Shown here piece by piece: positions 1 to 10,744 of a stretch of 17,757 nucleotides of DNA. A program made the translations under genes and the position numbers. Numbering within the stretch: the first letter of the stretch is position 1; each line of letters starts with the position of its first letter. Under the pieces are notes generated by a model that did no database searches, had not been told where the DNA came from, and was given only the letters and a program-made list of their open reading frames with translations. The stretch spans positions 52,119-69,875 of the forward strand of contig WELB01000086.1 in assembly GCA_009602725.1 (NCBI GenBank), given 5' to 3'. This DNA comes from Spirogloea muscicola. Its lineage: Eukaryota; Streptophyta; Zygnematophyceae; Spirogloeales; Spirogloeaceae.

Positions 1-124
<124 letters not shown>

Positions 125-145
125 CATGGCGCGCCGGAGGCTCAC

Positions 146-259
146 CGTCGGCGCCGCGCCTGTCGCCCTCGCCCCCGTCTGAGCGACCGGCCTCGCCCGC
201 CGGCGCCGCAAGCAGATGGCTCGCAATCCTCGCAACACGGTCCATCGGGTTGACGCAAC

Positions 260-297
<38 letters not shown>

Positions 298-345
298 AAT
301 TGCCAGCCGCCGCCGCTGCTGTGGCCGCCGTGAAACAGTGGCCAT
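146..345 (-). CDS. Possible first coding exon, alanine/arginine-rich, unknown product
   Basis: An ATG in a near-ideal context (GCCGCC-ATGG) at 345 opens about 66 codons on the minus strand. They encode MATVSRRPQQRRR, an alanine tract from CGG/GCC repeats, a short cysteine-containing stretch (CCEDCEPSAC) and an arginine-rich end. The apparent stop TGA at 144-142 lies inside a good splice donor (CGACG/GTGAGC), so this could be exon 1 of a gene continuing leftward past the poly-T tract. The composition is strongly biased by GCC triplets, so the reading frame may be fortuitous. The same CCATGG palindrome also provides an ATG rightward at 343, opening 41 codons. I recognise no family. Confidence 0.25.
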
Positions 346-1215
346 GGCGGCGGTGGAGCGAGGGGACCACTTTCTGCTGGTTGGGCTGACGTGTCAGTGC
401 CATGTCAGCCTCCGTCCTGCGTACCCAGCCTCTATTGTAAACCGCGTAGCGGCCGGTCAATTCTCATGATGATGACAATTTCAGTCGATGAAAATTAGAA
501 GTTTTTGCAGGCTGGCTCCTCCCTGCCCTCGCCCCCTTTGGAAGACCTCCTCCTGTCAAGCGATGGTAGCAATTTCCCGCTGCCTCACTGGAGTCACAAT
601 CAACTAGCTCCTTCACGCTTTGCATCCTCGTCATCCTTCTTGGGCTGGACCGTCACAGGTACCATCCGCTGTAAGCAGTGACAGTCTCCACCGATGCTGG
701 AGCCACTTCAGGCTGCGGCATACTTCATCTGCTAGAGACACTTTCATCCCTTGCAAACAGGCCCGATATTGTCCGCTAGCTCCTCAATCCACCGGAGTCA
801 TCACCAAAGCTGCGCCTTAAAAGAAGTCAAGCCTTAAGAACTACAGGCACGTGAGGAATGACTGCATCTAAATGCAAAGAAACTCAAGCAATGTAGTTCA
901 GAACCTGCTCCACAGCGCCGGACAATACTCAACATGCTGGCACCTCTGACAGGGCAAGTCTTTGGAGGTGTACTATGGCAGCAAAAAGAGACGCGAACTG
1001 GGCTGTCATTCAGGAGTTTGCCTTGCAGAGAGACTGGCAGTATCTCCCCAGTAGCCCCTTCTATAGGTCGGCAGCATATGCAATGAGGCAACCATCCAGC
1101 CATAATCCATGGGACTCATTTGAGCATCTCAGCGCCCACCTGTCCACCTCATCTCCAGGTCCCTGCATGTGACCATGGTGCTACAATGTGGTAAGCGGTG
1201 GTTGTCAAGGGTGGA
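346..1215. other. Spacer without a recognisable gene
   Basis: No open frame here looks like a conserved protein. The part next to the possible exon at 345 carries TGACGTGTCA (387-396), an ACGT-core motif of the kind bound by plant bZIP factors, which would suit a promoter for that exon; this is only suggestive. The remainder is short mixed frames. A downstream exon of the membrane-protein gene at 3248 could lie between 900 and 1200 on the minus strand (a short basic stretch PTYRRGYWGD is readable near 1075-1045), but I cannot fix splice sites for it. Confidence 0.4.
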
Positions 1216-3248
1216 TTAGACATTTGAGTATACAAACGAGCATTGCCTTGCTAAAGTGGCTGGTTGTGAGCGTCTAAGCACAAAGAAGGGAAGGGTATCT
1301 CTTGGCTGTAGGGGTACAGCCAAGAAAGTACTGGAAATGTCACACCTGTCCCTGGAATAACCATAGCCATCACGAGCACTATTCCGTCTCCTCTGTCACG
1401 AAAACGGCAACCGGATATGAGAACAGCTGCAGCGCTTGGGCTGTACTCACACTTGACATCAAGCATAGGAACCCGCCCAGTCAGCCCCATAATAGATGTG
1501 TTAGATGTACGAGGCAACAAATGGTGACAAGTGATATGTATCCTATGCTCACTTGGACAAAGATCCAAATAAGTGCTGCGATCACTGCTGCAGCAACCAG
1601 GGCGCCGACAACAATGCCAGCTACAGCACCACCACTTAAGCTGAAAGTGCAGATCAAGAGTTGCACTGTCAGCCCGGCAACTATCAGCATTGGAGCATCT
1701 GGGCAGCATAGAAGAGATGGACAAAGTGTGAACCACTGCAACAAATGGAGCTTGTCCTGCCAACTCTTCGCATTATCCTTTACATGATCGTCTGCCTTTA
1801 GGTGCCGTCGTTGCCAAACGCTTCACGAGCCCCAGAAAGGGCAGGTCTACAGCAGGACCATAGTCAACATACTGAATCGTTTCTTCGGTGCTCCTATTAT
1901 GCAATCGACATCATAAGCTGGTGCTAGGAATCTTACGATGAACCCGAGCCTCCGCCATTGCTGTTGTCCTTTGCAACAGGTGGTGTGCCTGGGGGTCCAT
2001 CAGGTGCACTGGGTAGTGGTGGAGGAGTAAAGCCTGGAGGAAGACCAGTGTCGGGAGGGAGGGGGCTTGCCCTGCCTGCTGGTGCAAAAATGCATAGCAG
2101 AAGTCAACTAGCGCGGTCTATGGCAATGCTGCAGTGTATCTCATTGTCATAGTCATAAACAGCACGCTCTAGTCCACTTGAAACTATCACTAGCACGTAA
2201 TTGAGATCTCTTCCTTTGGAAAAGAACACTCAATATGCATAACATACTAGTTGACCACTCTCTTACCAAGTATGAATCAAGAAATGTAAATCAGAACGGA
2301 AACAAGAAAACTCCCCTGCTGCTGTCTGTGGGGACTTTCACGCTCATTTGGGAGCAAGCAGCCAGTCAACAGCGACTGATATGGATGACCTGAAAGAAAT
2401 GCCTGGGCCATAGACGTTCTTGCATGCACACCACAGGTGAAAACGAGACGTACAAGCGAGGCATAAGTAGTACATACCTGTACTGGATGCAGGGACGGGG
2501 GCAGCAGCAGGAGGAGGCGGTGGTTCTAGTGCAGCAGCTGCTGGCCCTGGACTTGGTGCGGCCGATCTTGATAGCGGTGGCGGTGCGCCTGCTGGCCCTG
2601 AACTTGGTCCAGATGATGGCCCTTGAGGCGATCCTAGGGCAGCTGGCCCTGGAGCAGGTGCCTGCTTAGTCAGATCAATCATGAAGGTGCAATCAGAGAC
2701 TGAGCACCTTTGCCACAAAGAGCACAAGGGTGGCTCTTGTAGTGAGTGAATTGTCGTAATGTCAACATTGTTAGCTTCAGCATCGCATAGTATTCTGAAT
2801 TCAAGTGTGCGCTCACTGACACGTGGACTTGAGAGACAGCCTTGGAGGCTGCAGTAGCAGATTATGTTGTGAAAGAACCAATTAAAACTGGCATCAAATG
2901 TCTGAGACTTAAAAGCAAGGTCGAGGCTTCGACTTTCTTCCATCTAGCCTGGGAATGAGGTTTAGTCATTGCCAACAGCAACAAATGAAGATGTCGAAGC
3001 ATCATAATTCACTGTCGAGGTTGTAGGTGCAAATGCTCATGGCCTCATGTAATCCATTGTGAGAAGGACGGAAGGCCCAGACTGTGCAACTACACCCGAT
3101 GGCAATGGCGGAGGAATGGACTGGAGGTCCAGGAGAGGCTGATGTGATAGGGAGTGTGCACCTGCGCAACTGCAGACCGAGAGTCTCCGAGGACAAGAGC
3201 GCAGACCAGGCACGCCACAATGTAGTACTCCAAGCCGGGCCGCGCCAT
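1216..3248 (-). CDS. Type I membrane protein: signal peptide, Cys-containing ectodomain, Pro-rich stalk, one TM helix
   Basis: I read it as a split minus-strand gene. Exon 3248-3162 starts MARPGLEYY and continues with a hydrophobic core ending SRSAVAQ, a clear signal peptide, then donor CAG/GTGCAC. Exon 2848-2478 has cysteines and the stretch ERTLEFRILCDAEANNVD, then CTFMIDLTKQ and a Pro/Ala/Gly-rich tract, ending at CAG/GTATGT. Exon 2075-1937 continues the Pro/Gly stalk to SNGGGSGS (donor GTAAGA). Exon 1640-1553 encodes the helix AGIVVGALVAAAVIAALIWI (donor GTGAGC). Phases join exactly across the introns 2477-2076 and 1936-1641. A final exon 1305-1216 (PRDTLPFF..., stop) is only one candidate for the tail. 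Sequence between 3161 and 2849 must hold one or more exons I could not resolve. The CD...C pattern near the end of the ectodomain resembles the C-terminal half of a mannose-6-phosphate-receptor-homology domain, as in ATG27-like cargo receptors; that is a tentative inference. Secretory-pathway membrane location is well supported, exact function is not. Confidence 0.6.
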
Positions 3249-3963
3249 GTCTTCTCAGCCAGTATCACTTTCCCGTCATCCAGGCCCAGCCGCGTCGACA
3301 CAACAAGCCCGCACAGCCGGATCTACGCCACACCCTGACCGCAAGCCGAGCCCGATCTGGCCGCCCCTGCGCCGCAGGGCTTTGATCAGCGGCGCCCTGC
3401 CCTGGATCGCCACCACGCAGTGAGGCGCAGGCTGGTGCTTCGACGGAAGGCCCGCCGCAGACCGCGGGAGAGGGCCCTCCAGGAGTCAGGCCTGCCGCAA
3501 ATCGCGGCGCGCGGCACGGTCGCCTGCTCTGCGCCGCGCCTCGAGCTCCTTAACAGTAAATGGGTTACGTCTGGCCACTTCTGGGACGGTCGATGAAATG
3601 CCGTAAACGAAACGTGGCAGTCATCCAGTTTAATTCAGCACTCTCGTCAGGCCAACGTTGCGCGCCGCTGGCCCAGCTGCCCATTCACGACCACTTTCAA
3701 GAGGCCGGCCGATGACTGGGTCTTTAACGGCAAAAGTTATGAGTTCACTCCGGGTCATCGAAGTTTGGCTGGTGGGCCCGTGCTGGCCACGCAGCGACTG
3801 CGGCCGCCCTAACCTGCCGCTAAGCCTGACGGTGGCGGTGCCCCGGCGCCCGGCCGGTCCGTCCGATCCGGTGCTCGCGGATCCGACGACTGCCAAGCGC
3901 CTACTGACATGGCCGCGAAGAACCTGTCCACGGCCAGCCCGGCCTGAACTGCCCCGGTCTCGC
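3249..3963. other. GC-rich spacer upstream of the minus-strand membrane-protein gene
   Basis: This stretch should contain the promoter and 5' leader of the gene starting at 3248. It is GC-rich (especially 3330-3560 and 3640-3963). I see no TATA-like box and no frame with recognisable protein similarity; the overlapping open frames on both strands at 3630-4066 look like products of high GC content. Confidence 0.5.
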
Positions 3964-4492
<529 letters not shown>

Positions 4493-5589
4493 TGCTACTC
4501 CGCACCTCCCCGGCACCCCCCCTCGCTAGCTCTGGCGCTCTAGCACAATTGCCTGTTGACGTCAGCCTGCTAATAGACCTCAATGCCGATGCGTAGGATC
4601 ATGTGGCAAGCACTTCCTCGGCAAGTAGATCACGTTGGCCAGAATGACGACTGGAGAGGAGGTGGTCTGATATGTGTGCTTAGAAGAGACAGTTTTGACC
4701 GTCAAGAAAGGCAGATGCAGAACAAGAGTTGACCGCAGAATGATCGGATGACTGCCTGATATGAACCTGACGCTCTGGCGAAATTGTAGACAAGCAAGAG
4801 ACCGCTGCCAGGCATTGTGGTCAGGTGTTCACAAACACGTGCCAAGAAGTCCTCAGTAGAGTATTCGAACTTATCTAACTTATCTAACTTATGGCAGATT
4901 TAGCAGTTTCAAAAAGGGACTGCTATCCAACCAAGGCAAGAATGAGAAGATGCCCGCACTAACTGCCTAAACTTAAGCCTAGACTTGCCAGCTGCTTGGC
5001 TCGGGCTCCCCTTCCCAGTGCTGGTCACAATGGAAAGGAGGCCCACCATGAAGAGGGCAGCGTTTGGTGGGTAGCTGAGCCCTTTGCCCCTATAACTGCG
5101 ATCGTTGTTCGAGGCACTGGTTAACACGACTGCATGTTGTTGGATAAAGCATAGCTCCTTTGCGTGGCCAGTGCTTCTGAAGCACCCACCTCCACAATTT
5201 TGCAGGGGTGCTAGTGGTGCACCTTACACGAGCTTTTCCCGTCATTGCCCCTTAGACGGTCTTTCCTTGGCTGCTGGTTTGCAAGGGCGGGGGCCTTTGT
5301 CATCATTCTGCTGCAGTCTGATGCGGTTCTGAGGAAGTTCTGCCTTGACAATAGCAGGAAGAGGCCGCCCTCATTCTCAGTAAGACTGATACTGAAATAT
5401 TCAATAGTCAAGCTTGGTCGGCTTTCTGAGTCAAGTGATGGGGTGATGGAAACAATATGGGCACAGTGTCATGGCATCGCTCAGTCTGGAAGAGCAAAGA
5501 AGAGTGCCTGGCGTATTCGGCAGGTGTTCAGTGAAGGCCTCACCTTTGCTTCTTCAACTTCCCTCCTCTGTCTACATTTTTCCACGACC
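4493..5589. other. Spacer without a recognisable gene
   Basis: No convincing coding region. It includes a minor tandem repeat at 4869-4889 (ACTTATCTA repeated) and scattered short frames. The 190-codon plus-strand frame at 5245-5817 has no recognisable similarity and its second half is a translation of the repeat module at 5600, so I do not call it a gene. Confidence 0.5.
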
Positions 5590-5990
5590 TTGACACTCTT
5601 CTGGGCTGGCCTTTCACACCCATTGCCCTTTCTGGATGAGCTTCATCTCTTCGCAGAGTGGACATGCCTGCAAGTTGCTGCGTTAGTCTGTATCATTGCA
5701 GTATGGCGAAAGGATTCAGCACAAGGAAACGAGCTTAGGGCTGGCACTGTAGTAGAGTATATGGTTCCATTCCGGAGTTTCTCTCCTCAGAAAGTAACTA
5801 AGAGGCCAGCCCCATAAAGGATGGACAAGCCTTCCTTGGATTTCTTTCTTCTTTCTTTGGACCCTCTTTGGGCTGCCCTTTCACAGCCTTCGCCCCCATT
5901 AATGAGCTTACTATCTCACTTCTTGTACAATTCGTTGGGCTGGCCTCTCACAGCCATTGCCTTACATTTGAGGAGCTGTTTCTTTCGTTC
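5590..5990 (-). repeat. R1 palindromic modules, three minus-oriented copies
   Basis: Copies centred near 5605, 5870 and 5938 share, on the plus strand, GGGCTGGCCTYTCACAGCC (with variants) followed by CATTGCC or TTCGCCCCC and then ATGAGC or GAGGAGC. The two at 5870 and 5938 are spaced about 68 bases apart. The core can fold into a hairpin with GGCTG/CAGCC arms. Frames running through the copies give peptides like LGWPLTAIA or FGLASHSH, which are not evidence of genes. Confidence 0.75.
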
Positions 5991-6239
5991 TTCTTCTCTC
6001 ACAGGCAGGCATCACCCCATCAACATGAACAAGTTCTTCTGTTCCAGGATTCAGAAGGTGAGCGTCCCGGTGCTCGGTCGCCTTCACGCTTCAGCCGCAA
6101 CTCGCTCGCAGCCCGCAACATTTTTGTCGCTTTGCTCCTTGATTCGGCCGCCAGGATAGCGGACGCCGGCGGTGGCGCCGGCCGCCGCCTAACTTTGCCG
6201 CTCAAGTGTCCTAGTGAGTTTGACTTGTCTTCCGTCTAT

Positions 6240-6670
6240 ACAATAGAAGAAGTGGCTCTCCCAAGGGGGGCAATGGCTGTGAAAGCCAGCCTGACAATAA
6301 GATTCGGCAACCCCGTGATGGCCGTTCGGCGAGGGTTGGGGGCAGTTGCGCAGGAGGCTGGGTCCCTGTGGAGCCGCGGGCAACTGCCCACCTCGTGGCG
6401 CAACGCCTGTGTGGCTGCTGCCTCCTGTGGGGCTTGCCTGCCGGCTTTGTGGCAGCAGGTTGGCGTGTGCCGGGGTCGCGCGCGCTGGCGTGGAGGATCG
6501 CGGGGCGGTCAAGGGGGGCGATGTCCAGGATCCGAACCACCGCTTAGAAGCCGGGTGAGGAAGGGAGTGGCTGTGACAAACGAGCCCAGATCAAACAGCT
6601 ATCTTCCAAGGTGAGGCAATGGCTGTAAGAGGGCAGCCCAAAATAATGGAACCAAGTCTTTAAAGACGCC
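6240..6670 (+). repeat. R1 modules, plus-oriented, diverged
   Basis: Copies are at about 6263-6295 (GGGGGGCAATGGCTGTGAAA, then GCCAGCC), 6565-6600 (GGAGTGGCTGTGACAAACGA) and 6613-6655 (GCAATGGCTGTAAGAGGGCA, GCCC, then AATGGAACCAAGTC). They are more degenerate than the copies farther right. The surrounding GC-rich DNA (6040-6560) has open frames on both strands without recognisable similarity. Confidence 0.65.
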
Positions 6671-6945
6671 AGCAACTGAATAAGCCTTGCGCTTAGGGGG
6701 GAAGCAGAGAAGGACGGTGGCTGTGCCTGGAACGACAGGTCGAGGTCAACGGGGAGAAAGGCAAGCGGCCGACGGCGCGACGGAGGGAGGGGCAGAAACC
6801 ACGCGGAATGCACCCGGGGAGAATCGAGCCCCTGCCGCCCCGCGCCGTCAGCGCGTCGCCAGCGCGCGCGCCGGTGGAGTCAAACCCGCAGTGGCCGCCA
6901 CGTGGAGCGCAACGCCGGCACGTGCGCGCCACGCGCCCCCCGGAC

Positions 6946-7339
6946 TCAGACCAGCCGGCCGGCCGCCAGGTGGCCCCTGGAGCCACAAGCCGACAGCGCG
7001 CCAGCCGCCGGCCAGGGGCGGGGCCCCCAGCNCACGGCGCCCTGCAGGCGGTCCACGGCCTCCAGGTACGCGTCCAGGTCGCGCCGCGGGCCCTCCAGCA
7101 CCCGGGGCTCCACCTGGGAGCGCGCCGCCAGCGCCAAATCAAAACCGTTGCCGAACCGGGAGCTGCGCCAGGGCTCGATCGTAGCCAAGGCCCTGCATCC
7201 GGCGGCGGCGGCGGCGGCGGCGGCAGCGGCGGCCGCGCCGCACCTGGCGCGAGACGTCGAATTGCGCCAGCACGGCCTCCGTGGCCTTGAGCGTCGCGTC
7301 GATATTCTCGTGCGCCTTGCGGAAGGCGTGCGTCTTTAC
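6946..7339 (-). pseudogene. EXO70: EXO70-family exocyst subunit, N-terminal fragment (two exons only)
   Basis: Two minus-strand exons join in phase 0. Exon 7339-7244 encodes 32 residues including THAFRKAHENIDATL and AVLAQFDVSRQ. After an intron 7243-7114 (donor CAG/GTGCGG, acceptor CCCAG/GTGGAG) the next exon starts at 7113 with VEPRVLEGP and RRDLDAYLEAVDRLQGAV. This matches the order and spacing of the conserved N-terminal part of plant EXO70A-type proteins, which tether secretory vesicles to the plasma membrane within the exocyst. After GAV an unknown base (7032) falls in the codon, similarity fades, and the frame closes at 6946. EXO70 is normally over 600 residues. I find no continuation between 6946 and the next gene at 3248, and no first exon: the frame upstream of 7339 is a Pro-rich low-complexity stretch back to a stop at 7490, without ATG. 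I therefore call it a remnant or partial copy. A functional gene with very distant exons, or missassembly, remains possible. Confidence 0.7.
7201..7224 (+). repeat. (GGC)8 triplet repeat inside the EXO70 intron
   Basis: Eight perfect GGC triplets, followed by GGCAGCGGCGGCC. It lies in the intron of the EXO70 fragment and creates spurious poly-Gly/Ala/Pro frames. A similar interrupted GGC run occurs at 7411-7438. Confidence 0.9.
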
Positions 7340-7371
7340 CTGCGCGCGACGTCGCAGATGGACCGGCTTCG

Positions 7372-8521
7372 ATGACGATTTTGCGGCAATGGCGGGAGTC
7401 GGCAGCGACGGCGACGGCGGCGGCGGCGGCGGCAGCGGCTTGCCCTGCGCCGCAGAGGCTGGGACGCCGGCCCCGCCCGGCGCCGCTGGTCATCCCGGAC
7501 CCAGTTGCCGATCATGCGCCACGGCAGCGCAGGGAGTTCCCAGCCGGGGCTGCGACGCTCGACATGCCGGCGCTGCCGAGGATACGGACGCAAGAGTGGG
7601 ACCGTCGGGGGCTCCCTCGGCTGCCAGGCGCCGCGCAGATGGAGCACTTGCCGGCGGCTGGCGTGGTGCCAGATAATGGGCAGCACCACGACTGCGGTCT
7701 GAACACCGCCCATATGCCGGTTCTGCTGGGGCGGCTCGAGGTGCCTTCCCCGCCGGCCTCATTGGGCGCCTGGGCGGGAGAGCAGCGCGTCTGGACTACT
7801 GGCCAGATGGTCTCTGGCGCCACGGGTGCAGAGGTAAGCCCCGTTGTTTTCTCTGAGTGCTGTGGTCGATGACCATGCCTAATAAGAGCCTCTATTCCCA
7901 TCAATCTACTGCTTTCCTTCAACTCTGACACGAGGCCCCTGCCCTCCTGCTTCTGCTGTGCAGCCGGCAGGGCGCTCGTTCACAAGAACAACATCCTTCC
8001 CACTATCCCCTCAGTCGACAGTCGACCTCCTGCGCTTCCTTCAGCCAGACGTGGATGTGGGCTCAGCTGCGTCCTCGTGCACATCCTCAGAGGTCTCCAG
8101 TGTGTCGAGCCTGGCAACTCCGTCAGACACAGCTGAGAGCTCTGGTGCGTCTTCGGCGGATTTGCAGCACAGGCCACCGGCCTTTCGTTGCTCGTGGCAG
8201 GAGGAGAAGGCTGCCTTTGAGCACGAACAGAGCCCCGACTGCGTCCTATCCCCCACATCAAGCATTGGGACCAGTGACAAGGAGGACAGAAATGGTTTGC
8301 CCGTCTCTTATGCTGCAGTTATTGCTCCTTTTGATGACGTCGCAGCAAGCCGCCCTGGTCCGCAAGGTGCAGGATACTGGGACTTTCTGAGCAGCAGGAA
8401 GTCCCATCCAGCCCTGCAGAGCTTGCAGGAGGCAAAGCATCGGAGGCGCGCGTTACCAGGCGTCATTAGGAGGATTCAGGCCCCAGTTGCCTTGATGCGG
8501 GGTGTAATAACTGCGCAGTAG
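7372..8521 (+). CDS. Two-exon gene, serine-rich protein of unknown function
   Basis: Exon 1 (7372-7833) ends at GAG/GTAAGC and exon 2 (7964-8521) begins after TTCTGCTGTGCAG. Both are in phase 0, giving a 339-residue product ending LMRGVITAQ. An AATAAA lies 33 bases after the stop. I recognise no domain. The N-terminal 60 residues are an Ala-rich low-complexity run; an alternative in-frame start at 7564 (MPALPRIRTQEWD) would remove it and would also avoid overlap with the sequence upstream of the EXO70 fragment on the other strand. Exon 2 has a Ser/Thr-rich segment (SSCTSSEVSSVSSLATPSD) typical of disordered regions, then acidic and basic patches (KHRRR near the end). There is no signal peptide or transmembrane helix. 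The 187-codon exon 2 frame with good splice and polyadenylation signals makes a real gene likely; the exact start is uncertain. Confidence 0.55.
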
Positions 8522-8553
8522 CGTTGGCCTAGTGTCACATCCATTTTTGTCAA

Positions 8554-8559
8554 AATAAA
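8554..8559 (+). terminator. AATAAA polyadenylation signal
   Basis: AATAAA lies 33 bases past the stop codon of the gene ending at 8521, a plausible distance for its 3' end signal. Confidence 0.5.
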
Positions 8560-9160
8560 TAGCCCGTTGCTGCTGAAGAGTGACATCAGAAATAGCTGAA
8601 GACCGTCAAGCAGGTCGAGAAGTGCTCCTTTCAACATGGTCAAGGATCACAATTATTGCTGTCTTTCTCCAAGCAAAGCTACAGCACTCCTTAGGTCGTC
8701 CGCTTCTACAGACATTCTTTCATTCTTGGTGGTGACCTACCCGAACATCCTTGTCACCCCGCATTGACACTACATTTGAATAACTTTGGAGCAGCTTGAC
8801 AGAAGTTGCTACAGCAGAAAGAGTGTTGAGAAGCACGAACGTGGATATGCATGTGGCCACCTTGATTGACCATGTACATGTGACTCGCTCGACAATCTGT
8901 TAATTGGAGACTGTCATATCTTGCGAAATTTGTGCAGTCTACGTCAAGCATGTACGCTCGTAGGATTGACAAGGAAGCTCATCACGAGGACTGAAAGGCG
9001 TCAATGCCTCAACGCAGACAGTGGTCCTTCCATGTGTGCTGGCCAGCCTGCACGAGCTCACCGAAGCAAACACATCCATAGCAGGAAGAAAGGCCAGGGG
9101 AAAGACGGAACATTGATGGGACCTCTGCCAAGGGAAGAAGAAGCGGGCGCAACCTATCAA
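8560..9160. other. Spacer without a recognisable gene
   Basis: Lower-GC DNA with only short open frames on either strand and no recognisable protein, RNA gene or repeat, apart from the presumed 3' flank of the preceding gene. Confidence 0.5.
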
Positions 9161-10045
9161 CAACCATTCTTGTTGGGCTGGCCATCACCCTCCTTGAAGA
9201 ACATTTTCGTGTCTAAGCATACCTCTTCCTCTTTTTTCCAAAGCATTCTCTCTGTAGGGCATAGAAGCTCTCAACAAGAGAAGGAGCCCTTACAGAGAAA
9301 GATCCCTTTCCAAGAATGGGCGAGAGCTGCGAGAGGCCAGCCCACAAAGAGGGAACAAGGTCTCAAGGCATTGCAAAGCAGGGAAGCAAGTGACCAAAAG
9401 AAAGCAAGCGCAGCCAGATTAACTGGTGGCTGGAAGAGGCCAGCCCAAAGGAATGGACAAGGTCTGAAGGAGCCGGAGTGCTAAGGACTGACCAAAAGAA
9501 GCGTCGCTCAGTCAGCAGCCACAGTCAGAGGAAGTAGCACCCCGAATAGAGAACAGCGCTTCCAGATTGACTGGTGGCTGTGAGATGCCAGCCCAAAAGA
9601 ATGGACAATAATGACAGTAATAATAAGCCGAACTACAGTAAGACCGCCTCCGCCTAGAGGCGGCAGCTGGGGCTTGGTGGCCCAGAGAGGAGGAGAAGCA
9701 CTTTCAAGAGAAATGAGCAGCTCTTTCAGCGGGGGCGAGGGCCGTAATGAAGAAGCAGCCGTTTGCAATGGAGGTGAGAACTGTGAATGGCCGGCCCACA
9801 AGATACGAAGGTCAAGGGAGTCGGAGACTTAATTCTTTCTTGAGATGTCTCTGCACAGCCGTTGCCCGTTCTGGGGAGACCTTCTCTTCATTTGATAGAA
9901 GAGAGCAAGACAAAATTAAACAAAGTACTCTCGAAGGTGGCCGCTCCACGAACAAAAGCTTTTCCATGAGTGGGCGATGTCTGTGAGAAGTATCCTTGAA
10001 AGGGACGAGGGCTGTGAAAGCCAGCCCGGAAAGCTTGAGAGACGA
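9160..10045. repeat. R1 module cluster (one minus, at least six plus copies)
   Basis: A minus-oriented copy is near 9174 (TTGTTGGGCTGGCCATCACC). Plus-oriented copies are near 9318 (GGGCGAGAGCTGCGAGAGGC), 9430 (GGCTGGAAGAGGCCAGCCC, then GGAATGGACAAGGTCTGAAG), 9573 (GGTGGCTGTGAGATGCCAGC), 9733 and 9780 (two partial copies), 9970 and 10008 (GAGGGCTGTGAAAGCCAGCC). The second half, GAATGGACAAGGTC, is shared by several. A 7-base-stem hairpin, CCGCCTC/GAGGCGG, is also present at about 9644-9663. The open frames across this segment are translations of the repeats. Confidence 0.75.
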
Positions 10046-10600
10046 TTTTCAATTTTCTCTTCCCATATGCAAGACTTGTCTGCAAGATGACTGCTGTCTC
10101 AGAGGCTCCACAAGCTGATCATCACTAGTAAAGTTTGTTCTCGTAAAAAAGTATTACTTCCGATTCTGGCTTGAATGGGCATTTCGTCCCAGATCATGAC
10201 AAGTGGCATGCACGAGTACCATAGGCACAACTGTGACAAGGTGTGGAGATTTCCTTCAAGCTTTTAGTACGACCACCATTCAGGGCCCTCACCACCACCA
10301 AATTTTATTGCCACCTCCACGTGCCGGCCGCAGCACAGAGTTGACCTTAATCGTCTCCTGAGGGCTGGACCCTGGCGCAACAGTTTGAGGAGCTCTGAAG
10401 AGTGCCAGCTTCGTCCAGGCGATGCTGAGTGACAAATTGAGCTCCTCCACAAGAGCATTTGGTGGTCTTTCAGCATAATGCATTTGTACCTATCTACAAC
10501 GTCCCGCATAGTAGATGTTGGGGGAGGACGGCGTCAATAGGATGTGCAAGCTCCTGTTGGGATTGCAGCTGACGGTGAGTGGTCCGGCCCGTCAAGGATC
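10046..10600. other. Spacer; one weak minus-strand exon candidate at 10264-10509
   Basis: Nothing here is clearly a gene. On the minus strand two overlapping frames run through 10289-10509, and AATAAA occurs on that strand near 10312-10307. One frame reads VEELNLSLSIAWTKLALF and could be a C-terminal exon, but there are no matching upstream exons and no recognisable family. I record it as a possibility only. Confidence 0.3.
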
Positions 10601-10603
10601 TCC

Positions 10604-10695
10604 AGGAAAGAGAGAAAGGCGCGCGGGGCGCATGAATGAAAAGGGAGGCCAATTCAAGCCAATACACAGTTCAAGCAGAGGCAAGGAAGAGCGAG
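10604..10695 (+). repeat. Dispersed repeat R3, copy 2
   Basis: It carries GAGAAAGGCGCGCGGGGCGC, ATGAATGAAAAGGGAGGCC, AATTCAAGCCAATACACAG and TTCAAGCAGAGGCAAGGAAG. It aligns with R3 copies at 10828, 11301 and the inverted one at 4145-4080. Confidence 0.75.
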
Positions 10696-10744
10696 CAGCC
10701 ACGGAGCAGCATAGCCGGAGGAGCTCCAGTACTAGACTCGGTCG

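Noticed and set aside
5245-6614. Plus-strand frames of 190 and 248 codons
   Set aside because: They have no recognisable motif, and large parts are translations of R1 repeat modules (peptides such as FWAGLSHPLPF and VGLASHSHC) that also appear in other frames elsewhere.
6808-6830. GGGGCTCGATTCTCCCC on the minus strand, resembling a tRNA T-arm
   Set aside because: The loop does not fit TTCRANY properly and no matching acceptor 5' half (TGCACCC) or D-arm lies about 70 bases upstream.
6693-7493. A 266-codon minus-strand frame
   Set aside because: It overlaps the EXO70 exons in a different frame and is driven by GCC-triplet composition; the EXO70 frames explain the region better.
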